NCBI RefSeq assembly: GCF_011762095.1
Contig: NZ_JAASQO010000005.1
Coordinates: 62,001 to 126,000 of the forward strand
Source: Parvibaculum indicum
Lineage (GTDB): Bacteria; Pseudomonadota; Alphaproteobacteria; Parvibaculales; Parvibaculaceae
Direction of reading: 5' to 3'
Length of the DNA: 64,000 nt
Made by a program: the position numbers and the translations under genes. This document shows, one piece after another, positions 1-9,274 of the stretch. How positions within the stretch are numbered: the first letter of the stretch is position 1; each line of letters starts with the position of its first letter. The notes beneath the pieces were generated by a model that was not told where the DNA came from, did no database searches, and saw only the letters and a list, made by a program, of their open reading frames with translations.

Positions 1-49
1 CGGCGGGCGCAAGGCGACCAAGAGCCCCAAGAAGAAGCGGCGTAAATAG
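1..49 (+). CDS. ffh: Signal recognition particle protein Ffh, C-terminal tail (partial)
   Basis: Only the last 15 codons are inside the window, ending with TAG at 47-49. The tail is very basic (KSPKKKRRK), as expected for the flexible end of the Ffh M domain, which binds 4.5S RNA and signal peptides. The assignment rests mostly on context: ffh commonly lies directly before rpsP-rimM-trmD-rplS. The gene continues upstream of base 1. Another lysine-rich C-terminus cannot be excluded from so few residues. Confidence 0.6.
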   Translation, partial: GGRKATKSPKKKRRK

Positions 50-154
50 ATTTTCGTGTTTCGGGCCCGCCTATACCGGGCCTTTCAGGATCAACAGATT
101 ATCCGCTGCAAGCACAACAAGGCAGCGGCAAGGTTCAACGAAGGAAGTAGAACT

Positions 155-586
155 ATGGCACTCAAGATCAGGCTTTCCCGTGGTGGCACCAAGAAGCGCC
201 CCATCTATCGCATCGTCGTGGCCGATACCCGGTTCCCGCGCGATGGCCGCTTCATCGAGAAGATCGGCACCTACAATCCGATGCTCGCCAAGGACAATGA
301 GCAGCGCATCGTGCTCGATGCCGAGCGCGCCAAGCACTGGCTCTCCAATGGCGCCCTGCCGACCGACCGCGTCGCGCGCTTCCTGACGGATGCCGGCCTC
401 TGGGAGCGCAAGCCCAGCAACAATCCGCAGAAGGCCAAGCCGAAGGCGAAGGCGCAGGAACGCCTCGAAGCCGCCCGGATGGCCGAAGAGGAAGCGGCCG
501 CCGCCGCGGCAGCGCCCGCCGAAGAGGCGCCTGCCGAGGAAGCTCCCGCGGAAGAGGCCGCCGGCGAAGAGCAGGCCGAGGCCTGA
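155..586 (+). CDS. rpsP: 30S ribosomal protein S16 with Ala/Glu-rich C-terminal tail
   Basis: Small-subunit ribosomal protein S16 (143 aa), an early-assembly protein that binds 16S rRNA. The family signature [20 protein letters not shown] opens the protein and the core covers about residues 1-85. The ATG at 155 is chosen because the S16 core begins there and an AAGGAAG ribosome binding site lies at 141-147; an in-frame ATG at 56 would add 33 unrelated residues. The last 60 or so residues are a charged tail: a Lys-rich stretch, then Ala/Glu-rich sequence with three copies of APAEE. Such extensions are common in alphaproteobacterial S16. It is first in the rpsP-rimM-trmD-rplS operon. Confidence 0.97.
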   Translation: MALKIRLSRGGTKKRPIYRIVVADTRFPRDGRFIEKIGTYNPMLAKDNEQRIVLDAERAKHWLSNGALPTDRVARFLTDAGLWERKPSNNPQKAKPKAKAQERLEAARMAEEEAAAAAAAPAEEAPAEEAPAEEAAGEEQAEA

Positions 587-622
587 TCTCTTGCCATGTG
601 AGCGCTGCGCGGAGATCGCCTC

Positions 623-1183
623 ATGAGTACGGACAAAAAAGTCTGTCTCGGCGTCGTCGCCGGCGCACACGGCGTGCGCGGCCAGGTCCGGGTGAAGTTC
701 TTCACGGAGGCGCCCGACGGCGTTGCGGCCTATGGGCCGGTGGAGACGAAAGACGGCAGCCGCAGCTTCGGGATCGTCTTCAAGGGCGTCGCCAAGGGCC
801 TTGCCCTTTGCGCGCTGGAGGGCGTCACCGACCGCGACGAGGCGGAAGCGCTCAGGGGCACGGAGCTTTACGTGTCCCGGGAGCGGCTGCCCGAGCCGGA
901 TGAGGATGAAGACGGCTGGTATTACGCCGACCTGGTCGGCCTGGCGGTCATCGGTGTCGACGGGACGCGTTATGGCAGGGTCGCTGCGATCCAGAACTTC
1001 GGCGCGGGCGACCTGCTGGAAATTTCGCCGGAAGGCGGCGGCGCCACGGTGCTGATGCCCTTCACGGCGGAGAATGCGCCGGAGGTGGATATCGAAGGCG
1101 GGAAGATCGTGATCGACCCGCCGATCGGCACCTTTGGCGACGAAGAGGGTGGCGACGAAGAAGAGGAGGCGGCGGATGAATGA
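623..1183 (+). CDS. rimM: Ribosome maturation factor RimM
   Basis: 16S rRNA processing factor (186 aa) needed for maturation of the 30S head; it binds ribosomal protein S19. The N-terminal beta-barrel begins at [19 protein letters not shown] and the PRC-barrel half follows from about residue 95 ([22 protein letters not shown]). The protein ends in a very acidic tail ([15 protein letters not shown]), longer than in E. coli RimM. The gene lies 36 bp after rpsP and overlaps trmD by 8 bp, which suggests translational coupling. Confidence 0.96.
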   Translation: MSTDKKVCLGVVAGAHGVRGQVRVKFFTEAPDGVAAYGPVETKDGSRSFGIVFKGVAKGLALCALEGVTDRDEAEALRGTELYVSRERLPEPDEDEDGWYYADLVGLAVIGVDGTRYGRVAAIQNFGAGDLLEISPEGGGATVLMPFTAENAPEVDIEGGKIVIDPPIGTFGDEEGGDEEEEAADE

Positions 1184-1928
1184 GGCCGGCGTCTCCGATC
1201 CGGAAAGAATATGGGAAGCCGACGTGCTGACCCTCTTTCCGTCCATGTTTCCCGGCCCGCTCGGCATTTCGCTGGCGGGGCGGGCGCTCGAAGAGGGCAC
1301 ATGGCGGCTCAGGGCTGTGGACATTCGCGGGTTCGCGAGCGATAAACACCGCAGCGTTGACGATACGCCGGCAGGCGGCGGTCCGGGCATGGTGATGCGG
1401 GCCGACGTGGTGGCGGCGGCGGTGGATGCGGTGCATCGGCCGGAAAGCGCCAAGCCCTTGATTTATTTGAGCCCTCGGGGTAAGCCGCTGACCCAGAAAC
1501 GGGTCCGGGAGCTGGCCGCCGGGCCCGGTGTGACGCTTCTGTGCGGGCGTTTCGAAGGGGTGGATCAGCGCGTGATCGAGGCGCGGTCCATGGAAGAGGT
1601 GAGCCTCGGGGATTTCGTGCTCTCCGGCGGCGAACCGGCCGCGATGGCGCTGATCGATGCCTGTGTAAGGCTGTTGCCCGGCGTGATGGGCAGCGGGCTT
1701 TCGGGCGAGGACGAGAGTTTCGAGAGCGGGTTGCTTGAATATCCGCACTACACCCGGCCTTCGGTTTTCGAAGGACGGGAGATTCCGGCGGTTCTGACCT
1801 CCGGCGACCATGCAAAGGTTAACGCGTGGCGCAGAGAGCGGGCCGAGGAGCTGACAAGAACGCGGCGACCGGACCTTTGGGAAAAATTCCTCACGGAATC
1901 GCCCAAAGGTGGTCGCCATACGGATTAA
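1176..1928 (+). CDS. trmD: tRNA (guanine-N1)-methyltransferase TrmD
   Basis: SPOUT-class enzyme (250 aa) that methylates G37 of tRNAs at N1 using S-adenosylmethionine and so prevents +1 frameshifting. Family motifs are present: [14 protein letters not shown] at the N-terminus, [26 protein letters not shown] and [12 protein letters not shown], which form the trefoil-knot cofactor pocket. The ATG at 1176 is preferred over the upstream in-frame ATG at 1134 because an AGGAGG ribosome binding site lies at 1164-1169 inside rimM and the first 14 residues of the longer form are basic and non-homologous. It overlaps the rimM stop codon. Confidence 0.97.
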   Translation: MNEAGVSDPERIWEADVLTLFPSMFPGPLGISLAGRALEEGTWRLRAVDIRGFASDKHRSVDDTPAGGGPGMVMRADVVAAAVDAVHRPESAKPLIYLSPRGKPLTQKRVRELAAGPGVTLLCGRFEGVDQRVIEARSMEEVSLGDFVLSGGEPAAMALIDACVRLLPGVMGSGLSGEDESFESGLLEYPHYTRPSVFEGREIPAVLTSGDHAKVNAWRRERAEELTRTRRPDLWEKFLTESPKGGRHTD

Positions 1929-1997
1929 AACGTGATAGTGAACCGCGCTTCCGGAGGCATTTTGCCCGGAAGGCCTTCACATTCGAGGTTGATCGTT

Positions 1998-2393
1998 ATG
2001 AATATCATCCAGCAGCTCGAGCAGGAGCAGATGGCGTCGCTGGCAGCGAGCAAGGACGTTCCGGATTTCGCGCCGGGCGACACGCTGCAGGTCAATGTGA
2101 AGGTGGTGGAAGGCTCGCGCGAGCGCCTTCAGGCATTCGAGGGCGTGTGCATTGCGCGTTCCGGCTCGGGCCTGCAGGAAAACTTCACCGTCCGCAAGAT
2201 TTCCTATGGCGAAGGCGTGGAGCGCGTCTTCCCGGTCTACAGCCCGCTTGTCGCCTCGATCAAGGTGCTGCGCCGCGGCCGCGTCCGTCGTGCGAAGCTC
2301 TATTACCTTCGTGGCCTGCGCGGCAAGGCGGCCCGAATTACCGAGAAACAGGACAATAAAGCCCGTCGCGAAGACAAGAACGGCGCCGCCTGA
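1998..2393 (+). CDS. rplS: 50S ribosomal protein L19
   Basis: Large-subunit ribosomal protein L19 (131 aa), located at the 30S-50S interface. The start [12 protein letters not shown] and the conserved motifs [50 protein letters not shown] and [23 protein letters not shown] are all typical. The ATG at 1998 matches the family start and follows GAGGTT; a possible start at 1932 would add 22 unrelated residues. It is last in the rpsP operon and is followed by a strong terminator at 2431-2470. Confidence 0.97.
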   Translation: MNIIQQLEQEQMASLAASKDVPDFAPGDTLQVNVKVVEGSRERLQAFEGVCIARSGSGLQENFTVRKISYGEGVERVFPVYSPLVASIKVLRRGRVRRAKLYYLRGLRGKAARITEKQDNKARREDKNGAA

Positions 2394-2430
2394 TTTCGGC
2401 CGCTCTCACAGAGCAGAAAACCATCTTCGA

Positions 2431-2470
2431 AAAGCGGGCAGGGCGCCGGAGCGCCCGGGCCCGCTTTTTT
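2431..2470 (+). terminator. Rho-independent terminator after rplS
   Basis: A long GC-rich hairpin: AAAGCGGGC pairs with GCCCGCTTT, and GGGCGC/GCGCCC extends the inner stem around a CGGA tetraloop. A run of T at 2465-2470 follows. It separates the ribosomal operon from leuC. Confidence 0.85.
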
Positions 2471-2570
2471 CGTTCCGGGATGCGCCCCATATCCAGCGCA
2501 TTCCGACATGCCTTTGAAAATATCGGCGCGTAAACAGACCGCGCCGGAGACGACAGAGAGGATTGGAGCC

Positions 2571-3989
2571 ATGGCGCCCCGCACCATGTACGACAAGATC
2601 TGGGATGCCCATCTGGTGGAAGAGCAGGAGGACGGAACGTGCCTCCTCTATATCGACCGGCATCTGGTGCATGAAGTCACCAGCCCGCAGGCTTTCGAGG
2701 GCCTGCGCATGGCGCATCGCCAGGTGCACCGGCCCGAGCGCACGCTCGCGGTTGCCGACCATAATGTGCCGACCACCGACCGCTCCAAGGGCATTGCCGA
2801 CCCGGAATCCAAGCTCCAGGTCGAGACGCTGGAACACAATGCCAAGGATTTCGGCGTCGAATATCTGGAGATGGCCGATATCCGCCAAGGCATCGTGCAT
2901 ATCGTCGGGCCGGAACAGGGCTTCACGCTGCCGGGCACGACCATCGTGTGCGGCGACAGCCACACCTCCACGCATGGCGCTTTCGGCGCGCTGGCGCATG
3001 GCATCGGCACGTCGGAGGTGGAGCATGTGCTCGCCACCCAGACGCTGATCCAGTCCAAGGCCAAGAACATGCGCATCAATGTGGTGGGCAAGGCGCCTGA
3101 GGGCTTCACGGCCAAGGACATCGTGCTCGCGATCATCGGCGAGATCGGCACGGCGGGCGGCACCGGCTATGTGATCGAGTTCGCGGGCGAGGCGATCCGC
3201 GACCTTTCCATGGAAGGCCGCATGACCGTCTGCAACATGACGATCGAAGGCGGTGCACGCGCCGGCATGATTGCGCCGGACGAAAAGACCTATGCCTATC
3301 TGGAAGGCCGCCCGCGCGCGCCCAAGGGGAAGGCGTGGGAAATGGCGGTCGAGTACTGGAAGACGCTGCCGAGCGACGAAGGCGCGGTGTTCGACAAGGA
3401 AATCACCATCGACATCGCCGATTTGCCGCCGCTCGTCACCTGGGGCACCTCGCCTCAGGACGTCGTCAAGGTGACGGACAAGGTGCCGGACCCGAAGGAC
3501 CAGCCGGACGAGCATCGCGCCCGCGCGATGCAGCGCTCGCTCGACTATATGGGCCTCACGGCGGGTACGCCGATGACCGAGGTCAAGATCGACCGCGCCT
3601 TTATCGGGTCGTGCACCAATGGCCGTATCGAAGACCTGCGCGCCGCCGCTGTCATTGCCCAGAAGGCGCTGGACAAGGGCCTGAAGGTGGCTTCCACCGT
3701 CGGCGCGATGGTGGTGCCGGGATCCGGCCTCGTGAAGGAGCAGGCGGAGAAGGAAGGTCTCGACAAGATCTTCATCGAAGCGGGTTTCGAATGGCGCGAG
3801 CCGGGCTGTTCCATGTGCCTGGCGATGAATGCCGACAAGCTGGAGCCGGGCGAGCGTTGCGCTTCTACCTCCAACCGCAACTTCGAGGGCCGTCAGGGCC
3901 GCGGCGGGCGCACGCATCTCGTCTCGCCCGCCATGGCGGCGGCGGCGGCGATCGCCGGCCATTTCGTCGATGTGCGCGATTTCGACTGA
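2571..3989 (+). CDS. leuC: 3-isopropylmalate dehydratase large subunit
   Basis: Large subunit (472 aa) of isopropylmalate isomerase, which converts 2-isopropylmalate to 3-isopropylmalate in leucine biosynthesis, as a complex with LeuD. The [4Fe-4S] ligands typical of the aconitase family are visible: C348 in FIGSCTNGR and C413/C416 in GCSMCLAMN. Substrate-site motifs [19 protein letters not shown] and [11 protein letters not shown] are intact. The ATG at 2571 ([16 protein letters not shown]) matches the family start and follows a GGATTGGAG ribosome binding site; an upstream ATG at 2508 gives 21 unsupported residues. leuD begins 20 bp downstream. Confidence 0.97.
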   Translation: MAPRTMYDKIWDAHLVEEQEDGTCLLYIDRHLVHEVTSPQAFEGLRMAHRQVHRPERTLAVADHNVPTTDRSKGIADPESKLQVETLEHNAKDFGVEYLEMADIRQGIVHIVGPEQGFTLPGTTIVCGDSHTSTHGAFGALAHGIGTSEVEHVLATQTLIQSKAKNMRINVVGKAPEGFTAKDIVLAIIGEIGTAGGTGYVIEFAGEAIRDLSMEGRMTVCNMTIEGGARAGMIAPDEKTYAYLEGRPRAPKGKAWEMAVEYWKTLPSDEGAVFDKEITIDIADLPPLVTWGTSPQDVVKVTDKVPDPKDQPDEHRARAMQRSLDYMGLTAGTPMTEVKIDRAFIGSCTNGRIEDLRAAAVIAQKALDKGLKVASTVGAMVVPGSGLVKEQAEKEGLDKIFIEAGFEWREPGCSMCLAMNADKLEPGERCASTSNRNFEGRQGRGGRTHLVSPAMAAAAAIAGHFVDVRDFD

Positions 3990-4009
3990 TTGAACGGGAA
4001 CAGCAGAAG

Positions 4010-4615
4010 ATGGAAAAATTCACCAAACTCGAAGGCGTCGCGGCGCCGCTGGACATGATCAATGTCGATACCGACATGATCATCCCCAAGCAGTTCCTGA
4101 AGACGATCAAGCGCACCGGGCTCGGCAAGAACCTGTTCGACGAAATGCGCTATGACGACGACAAGAAGGAAATCCCGGACTTCGTGCTGAACAAGCCGGC
4201 CTACCGGAATGCGCAGATCCTCGTGACCGGCGACAATTTCGGCTGCGGCTCGTCGCGCGAACATGCGCCCTGGGCGCTGCTCGACTTCGGTATCCGCTGC
4301 ATCATCGCGCCGAGCTTTGCCGACATTTTCTATAACAACTGCTTCAAGAACGGCATTCTGCCGATCGTGTTGCCGCAGGAAGAAGTCGATAAGCTGATGG
4401 ACGATGCCGAGCGCGGTTCCAACGCCGTCGTTACCGTCGATCTCGAAGCGCAGGAAATTCGCGGGCCGGATGGCGGCGTCATCAAGTTCGACGTGGACCC
4501 CTTCCGCAAGCACTGCCTGATGGAAGGCCTCGACGATGTCGGCCTGACGCTCCAGAAGGAAGACGAAATCGCCGATTACGAGACGAAGCAGAAGGAAGTT
4601 CAGCCCTGGGTCTGA
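4010..4615 (+). CDS. leuD: 3-isopropylmalate dehydratase small subunit
   Basis: Small subunit (201 aa) of isopropylmalate isomerase, carrying the swivelling domain that completes the LeuC active site. It opens [20 protein letters not shown] and contains [17 protein letters not shown] and the conserved [14 protein letters not shown]. The ATG at 4010 is the family start; the reading frame is open far upstream inside leuC but that part is a shadow. The length equals that of E. coli LeuD. It lies between leuC and leuB, consistent with one leucine operon. Confidence 0.97.
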   Translation: MEKFTKLEGVAAPLDMINVDTDMIIPKQFLKTIKRTGLGKNLFDEMRYDDDKKEIPDFVLNKPAYRNAQILVTGDNFGCGSSREHAPWALLDFGIRCIIAPSFADIFYNNCFKNGILPIVLPQEEVDKLMDDAERGSNAVVTVDLEAQEIRGPDGGVIKFDVDPFRKHCLMEGLDDVGLTLQKEDEIADYETKQKEVQPWV

Positions 4616-4663
4616 TCCTGCCAGGCGCCGTCCGCACCACGACAAGAAAACGAAAGACCGAGT

Positions 4664-5770
4664 ATGAGCAAGAAGATCCTGATCGTCGCCGGTGACGGCA
4701 TCGGCCCGGAAGTGATGGGCGAAGTCGAGCGCGTCATCGCCTGGTACAACGACAAGCGCGGTTTCGGTGCCGAAATCGAGAACGAGCTTGTCGGTGGCTG
4801 CTGCTACGACGCGCATGGCGTGGCGGTGACCGACGAGACGGTCGAGAAGGCAAAGGTGGCGGACGCCGTGCTGCTCGGCGCGGTGGGCGGCCCCAAATGG
4901 GATAACGTGCCTTATGAGGGGCGTCCGGAAGCCGGTCTCCTGCGCCTGCGCAAGGATCTCGAACTTTTCGCCAATCTGCGTCCGGCGCTCTGCTTTTCCG
5001 CGCTTGCCGATGCCTCGTCGCTGAAGCGCGAGATCGTCGAAGGTCTCGACATCATGATCGTTCGCGAGCTGACAGGCGGCGTCTATTTCGGCGAGCCGAA
5101 GGAAATCACCGACCTCGGCAATGGCGAGCGGCGCGGCGTCGATACGCAGGTCTATACGACGGGCGAAATCCGCCGTATCGCGGAAGTCGCCTTCGATCTT
5201 GCCCGCAAGCGCGACAATCGCGTCATGTCGGTCGAGAAGCGCAACGTCATGAAGTCGGGCGTGCTCTGGTACGAAGAGGTTGCGAAGCTGCACAAGGAGA
5301 AGTTCTCCGATGTGACGCTCGAAAACATGCTGGCCGACAATTGCGCCATGCAGCTCGTGCGCAACCCGAAGCAGTTCGACGTCATCGTCACCGACAATCT
5401 CTTCGGCGACGTGCTTTCCGATATCGCGTCCATGCTCACCGGCTCGCTCGGCATGTTGCCGTCGGCTTCGCTCGGCGCAAAGGATGCGAACGGCAAGGCC
5501 TGCGCGATGTATGAACCCGTCCACGGGTCCGCGCCGGATATTGCGGGCACGGGTGCTGCGAACCCCATCGCCTCGATCCTCTCTTTCGCGATGGCGCTGC
5601 GCTACACCTTCGAACTCGGTGCGGATGCCGACTTGTTGGAGAAAGCGGTCGACACCGTGCTGGCCGATGGCCTGCGCACCGGCGACATCATGCAGGACGG
5701 CATGAAAAAAGTCGGCACCACGGAAATGGGCGATGCGATCCTCGCCGCGCTCGACAAGCTGAACGGCTGA
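4664..5770 (+). CDS. leuB: 3-isopropylmalate dehydrogenase
   Basis: NAD-dependent oxidative decarboxylation of 3-isopropylmalate to 2-oxoisocaproate (368 aa), the step after LeuCD. Motifs include [44 protein letters not shown] and the metal-binding [20 protein letters not shown]. The adenine-binding [20 protein letters not shown] is also intact. The start follows leuD by 48 bp. Isocitrate and tartrate dehydrogenases belong to the same superfamily, but the leuCD context settles the call. Confidence 0.97.
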   Translation: MSKKILIVAGDGIGPEVMGEVERVIAWYNDKRGFGAEIENELVGGCCYDAHGVAVTDETVEKAKVADAVLLGAVGGPKWDNVPYEGRPEAGLLRLRKDLELFANLRPALCFSALADASSLKREIVEGLDIMIVRELTGGVYFGEPKEITDLGNGERRGVDTQVYTTGEIRRIAEVAFDLARKRDNRVMSVEKRNVMKSGVLWYEEVAKLHKEKFSDVTLENMLADNCAMQLVRNPKQFDVIVTDNLFGDVLSDIASMLTGSLGMLPSASLGAKDANGKACAMYEPVHGSAPDIAGTGAANPIASILSFAMALRYTFELGADADLLEKAVDTVLADGLRTGDIMQDGMKKVGTTEMGDAILAALDKLNG

Positions 5771-5809
5771 GGCCTGTTGCAAGGGCCGTTATCGGTCACA
5801 ATCTAATGA

Positions 5810-5893
5810 CGTCATGGCCCGGCCTGTCCGGGCCATCCACGACTTTCGGCGCGTGCGAAGACGTGGATGCCCCGCATGAAGCGGAGCATGACG
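5810..5893. repeat. Cloverleaf-like intergenic palindromic element
   Basis: The element is closed by the inverted ends CGTCATG (5810-5816) and CATGACG (5887-5893). Inside are three hairpins: TGGCCCGG/CCGGGCCA (5815-5822 and 5828-5835), ATCCACG/CGTGGAT (5835-5841 and 5862-5868), and an imperfect GCCCCGC/GCGGAGC pair. It lies between leuB and asd. It looks like an alphaproteobacterial extragenic repeat family; its copy number cannot be judged here. It shares CGTCAT/ATGACG ends with the element at 61224-61315. Confidence 0.6.
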
Positions 5894-5935
5894 GTTCATA
5901 GAGGCGCCATTTGGCGCCGGACAGAGAGAAACATC

Positions 5936-6958
5936 ATGGGCTACAAGGTCGCCGTCCTCGGTGCCACAGGCAATGTGGGCCAGGAGATGCTCAACATCCT
6001 CGCGGAGCGCGAGTTTCCCGCCGACGAGGTGGTGGCGCTCGCCTCGCGCCGCAGCCAGGGGACAGAAGTCTCCTATGGCGAAAGCACGCTCAAGGTGAAG
6101 GCGCTCGATACCTATGATTTCGCCGGCACCGACATCTGTCTGATGGCAACGTCGGGCGAGATGTCGGCGGAATGGGCGCCGAAGATCGCGGCGAAGGGCT
6201 GCGTTGTCATCGACAATTCGTCGAAGTGGCGGATGGATCCGGATGTGCCGCTCGTCGTGCCGGAAGTGAATGCCGATGCGATCGCGGGCTACACCAAGAA
6301 GAACATCATCGCCAACCCGAACTGCTCCACGGCGCAGATGGTGGTGGCGATGAAGCCGCTGCACGATGCGGCGAAGATCACGCGCTGCGTCGTCTCGACC
6401 TATCAGTCCGTTTCCGGCGCAGGCCGGGAGGCGATGGACGAGCTCTTCACCCAGACGCGCTCCATCTTCGTGAACGATCCGAAGGAACCGGAGCAGTTCA
6501 CCAAGCAGATTGCCTTCAACGTCATTCCCCATATCGACGTCTTCATGGAAGACGGCTCGACCAAGGAAGAGTGGAAGATGGTGGTCGAGACGAAGAAGAT
6601 TCTCGATCCGAAGATCAAGGTCACGGCGACCTGTGTGCGTGTGCCGGTCTTTGTCGGTCATTCGGAGGCGCTCAATCTCGAATTCGAGCGGGAAATCTCC
6701 GACGATGAAGCGCGCGACATTCTGCGCGAGGCGCCGGGATGTCTCGTCGTCGACAAGCGCGAGGATGGCGGTTACGTCACGCCGGTCGAATGCGTCGGCG
6801 AGTATGCGACCTATATCAGCCGTCTGCGTGTGGATCCGACCATCGAGAACGGTCTCAACCTGTGGGTCGTCTCCGACAATCTGCGAAAAGGCGCGGCGCT
6901 CAACGCCGTGCAGATCGCGGAAATTCTCGGTGCGCGCTATCTGAAGAAGGCGGGCTGA
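5936..6958 (+). CDS. asd: Aspartate-semialdehyde dehydrogenase
   Basis: NADPH-dependent reduction of aspartyl phosphate to aspartate semialdehyde (340 aa), the branch point to lysine/diaminopimelate, threonine and methionine. It has the N-terminal dinucleotide motif VAVLGATGNVGQEML, the catalytic cysteine C130 in NPNCSTAQM, the SGAGREAMDEL loop and the substrate motif RVPVFVGHSEALNLEF. The ATG at 5936 matches the family start, whereas the in-frame ATG at 5867 lies inside the intergenic repeat. The gene is separated from leuB by 165 bp containing that repeat. Confidence 0.96.
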   Translation: MGYKVAVLGATGNVGQEMLNILAEREFPADEVVALASRRSQGTEVSYGESTLKVKALDTYDFAGTDICLMATSGEMSAEWAPKIAAKGCVVIDNSSKWRMDPDVPLVVPEVNADAIAGYTKKNIIANPNCSTAQMVVAMKPLHDAAKITRCVVSTYQSVSGAGREAMDELFTQTRSIFVNDPKEPEQFTKQIAFNVIPHIDVFMEDGSTKEEWKMVVETKKILDPKIKVTATCVRVPVFVGHSEALNLEFEREISDDEARDILREAPGCLVVDKREDGGYVTPVECVGEYATYISRLRVDPTIENGLNLWVVSDNLRKGAALNAVQIAEILGARYLKKAG

Positions 6959-6991
6959 GCCCCCACCTTCTTCGCCGCGCGGGGCATAGTC

Positions 6992-7008
6992 TGCACACAA
7001 ACTGTGCA
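6992..7008. promoter_or_regulatory. Candidate NtrC-binding site upstream of the Amt-kinase gene
   Basis: The bases TGCAC-N7-GTGCA match all ten defined positions of the enterobacterial NtrC consensus. The site is 110 bp before the start codon of an ammonium transporter gene, the expected kind of target. I found no convincing sigma-54 promoter (GG-N10-GC) between the site and the gene, so the promoter type is open. Confidence 0.5.
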
Positions 7009-7045
7009 AACTGCTTTAGAAACAGCACTTTACGGGTGAGTTGCG

Positions 7046-7068
7046 AAGTTTCCTATAAGCGGAAACTT
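7046..7068. promoter_or_regulatory. Inverted repeat upstream of the Amt-kinase gene
   Basis: A perfect 8-bp inverted repeat AAGTTTCC/GGAAACTT with a 7-base spacer (TATAAGC) ends 49 bp before the TTG start. It may be an operator or an mRNA leader hairpin. No T-run follows, so it is not a typical terminator for asd. Confidence 0.35.
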
Positions 7069-7117
7069 AACGCTTCTCTGCGACGCTTCGTCTGTTGGGA
7101 CAGTCGGGGGCGCTGCG

Positions 7118-9271
7118 TTGGAAAGCTTATCTCAATCGATCGACACGACATGGGTGCTGGTGTGCACCGTGCTTGTGCTGCTGATGCAGGCGGGTTTTAC
7201 CTGTCTTGAATCGGGGCTCGTCCGGGCCAAGAACTCGATCAATGTGGCGGTCAAGAACGTCGTCGATTTCTGCGTATCGGGGCTGGGGTTCTGGGCGATC
7301 GGTTTCGGGCTGATGTTCGGGGCGAGCCAGAGCGGGATCATCGGCGCGAGCGAATTTGCGATGGTGGGGCAGGCCGGCGGCGCCGATGTGCTGCCCTGGA
7401 CCATGGTGTTCTTCTTTTTCCAGCTCGCCTTCTGCTCCACTTCCACCACCATCGTGTCCGGCGCGGTGGCGGAGCGCATGAATTTCCGCGGCTACATCAT
7501 CACGGCGGCCATTCTCTCCACGCTTATCTATCCGGTCTTCGGCCATTGGGCGTGGGGCGGATTGCTGTTCGGCGAAAGCGCCGGCTGGCTCGAGAAACTC
7601 GGCTTCATCGACTTTGCCGGCTCGACGGTCGTTCACTCCGTCGGCGGATGGATCGCGCTTGCCGCGATCATCGTGATGGGGCCGCGTATCGGCCGCTTCG
7701 GCAAGGACGGACGGCCTATCGAGCCGCATGATATGCCGATTGCGACGCTGGGCATGTTCCTGCTCTGGATCGGCTGGTTCGGCTTCAACGGCGGTTCCAC
7801 GCTGGCACTCAATGCGAGCGTGCCGTTCATTCTCGTGCATACGATGCTGGCCGCGGCCGCGGGCGGTTTTGCCGTGGTGCTGATGACGTGGTGGCGCAAC
7901 GGGCTTCCCCCGGTCGATCAGACCATCAATGGCGTGCTGGCGGGTCTTGTCGCCATCACCGCCAATTGTCATCTGGTGAACACGCCGTCCGCCGTTGTGA
8001 TCGGCGCCATTGGCGGCATCGTCTCCTATGTCGCCTCGGGGGTTCTCGAGGCGCGCAAGATCGACGACGCGGTGGATGCGGTGCCCGTGCATCTGGCGGC
8101 GGGCGTCTGGGGAACGCTGGCCGTGGCGATTTTCGGCGATCCGGCGCAATTCATCGACGGACATACGCGGCTGGAGCAGTTCGGCATTCAACTTCTGGGT
8201 GTTTCGGTTGCCGGCATTTTTGCCTTCGGCGCGGGGTTCACCGTGCTGAAGATCATCAATCGCTTCCTGCCGCTCCGCGTCAGCGAGGAGGCGGAACGGA
8301 TCGGCCTCAATGTGGCGGAGCATGGCGCCTCTTCCTCGCTGCTCGACGTGCTGGGCGCGATGGAAGCGCAGGCCAAGCGCAGCGATTTCTCGCGGCCCGT
8401 GCATGTGGAGCCCTTTACCGAAGCGGGCGAGATTGCCGTGCGTTACAATCAGGTACTCGAGAAATTCAATCACGAGGTGACGGAACGCGAGCGCACGGCG
8501 GGCGAGCTGCGCGATGCGCGCGACGCGGCGGAGCTTGCCAATTCGACCAAGAGCCAGTTTCTCGCGAATATGAGCCATGAACTCCGCACGCCGCTCAATG
8601 CCATTATCGGCTTTTCCGAACTTATGAATGGCGAGCTTTTCGGGCCGATGGGTAATGAGCGCTACAAGGAATATGTCGACGACATTCACAAATCCTCGAA
8701 CCATCTGCTTTCGCTCATCAACGATATTCTCGACCTTTCCAAGGTTGAGGCCGATCGCTACGAGCTGTACGAAGAAGAGCTCGCGGTCGACCGGGTCGTG
8801 GAGAGCTGCAGCCGGATGATCCATCACCGCGCGGCGGATGCCGGCGTCTCGCTCGATGTGCAGGTGGAAGAAAACCTGCCGATGCTGTTCGCCGACAAGC
8901 GCGCCATGCGCCAGATCATTCTCAATCTCGTCTCCAATGCGGTGAAGTTCACGCCGCATGGCGGCAAGGTGGAACTTGCCGCCTTCCTCGAGCCCGACCG
9001 GCGTATCGCCTTCCGGATCAGCGATACGGGCGTGGGCATCGCGAAGGAAGATATTCCGCTCGCGCTTGAGCCCTTCCGTCAGATCAATCTGGACAGCACA
9101 GTCTATGCCGCGGAGGGCACGGGTCTCGGCCTGCCACTTACCCGCGCTCTGGCCCGTCTGCATGGCGCCTCGCTCGTCATCGAATCGGAGCCGAGCCGGG
9201 GCACCACCATCACGGTCCGCATGCCCTATACGCGCACCGTGGAGGAAAACGCGCTGCGGGCCACCGCCTGA
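7118..9271 (+). CDS. Ammonium transporter-histidine kinase fusion protein
   Basis: A 717-residue fusion. Residues 1 to about 400 form an Amt/Rh ammonium transporter domain with several hydrophobic helices and the twin pore histidines H173 (STVVHSVGGW) and H325 (VPVHLAAGVWG). A linker and predicted coiled coil (about 400-475) lead to a histidine kinase: phospho-acceptor H487 in SHELRTPLNAIIGFSELM, N box LNLVSNAVKFT, G1 box DTGVGI and G2 box GTGLGL. There is no receiver domain and no response regulator beside it. The TTG start at 7118 is needed to include the first membrane helix and has a G-rich ribosome binding site. By analogy with the anammox protein Ks-Amt5 it probably senses ammonium and signals to a separate regulator. 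No glnK gene is adjacent. Confidence 0.92.
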   Translation: MESLSQSIDTTWVLVCTVLVLLMQAGFTCLESGLVRAKNSINVAVKNVVDFCVSGLGFWAIGFGLMFGASQSGIIGASEFAMVGQAGGADVLPWTMVFFFFQLAFCSTSTTIVSGAVAERMNFRGYIITAAILSTLIYPVFGHWAWGGLLFGESAGWLEKLGFIDFAGSTVVHSVGGWIALAAIIVMGPRIGRFGKDGRPIEPHDMPIATLGMFLLWIGWFGFNGGSTLALNASVPFILVHTMLAAAAGGFAVVLMTWWRNGLPPVDQTINGVLAGLVAITANCHLVNTPSAVVIGAIGGIVSYVASGVLEARKIDDAVDAVPVHLAAGVWGTLAVAIFGDPAQFIDGHTRLEQFGIQLLGVSVAGIFAFGAGFTVLKIINRFLPLRVSEEAERIGLNVAEHGASSSLLDVLGAMEAQAKRSDFSRPVHVEPFTEAGEIAVRYNQVLEKFNHEVTERERTAGELRDARDAAELANSTKSQFLANMSHELRTPLNAIIGFSELMNGELFGPMGNERYKEYVDDIHKSSNHLLSLINDILDLSKVEADRYELYEEELAVDRVVESCSRMIHHRAADAGVSLDVQVEENLPMLFADKRAMRQIILNLVSNAVKFTPHGGKVELAAFLEPDRRIAFRISDTGVGIAKEDIPLALEPFRQINLDSTVYAAEGTGLGLPLTRALARLHGASLVIESEPSRGTTITVRMPYTRTVEENALRATA

Positions 9272-9274
9272 GCC

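Noticed and set aside
7009-7117. Sigma-54 promoter for the Amt-kinase gene
   Set aside because: No GG-N10-GC with a TGGCAC/TTGC-like context at a usable distance; the only exact spacing falls 7 bp before the start codon.
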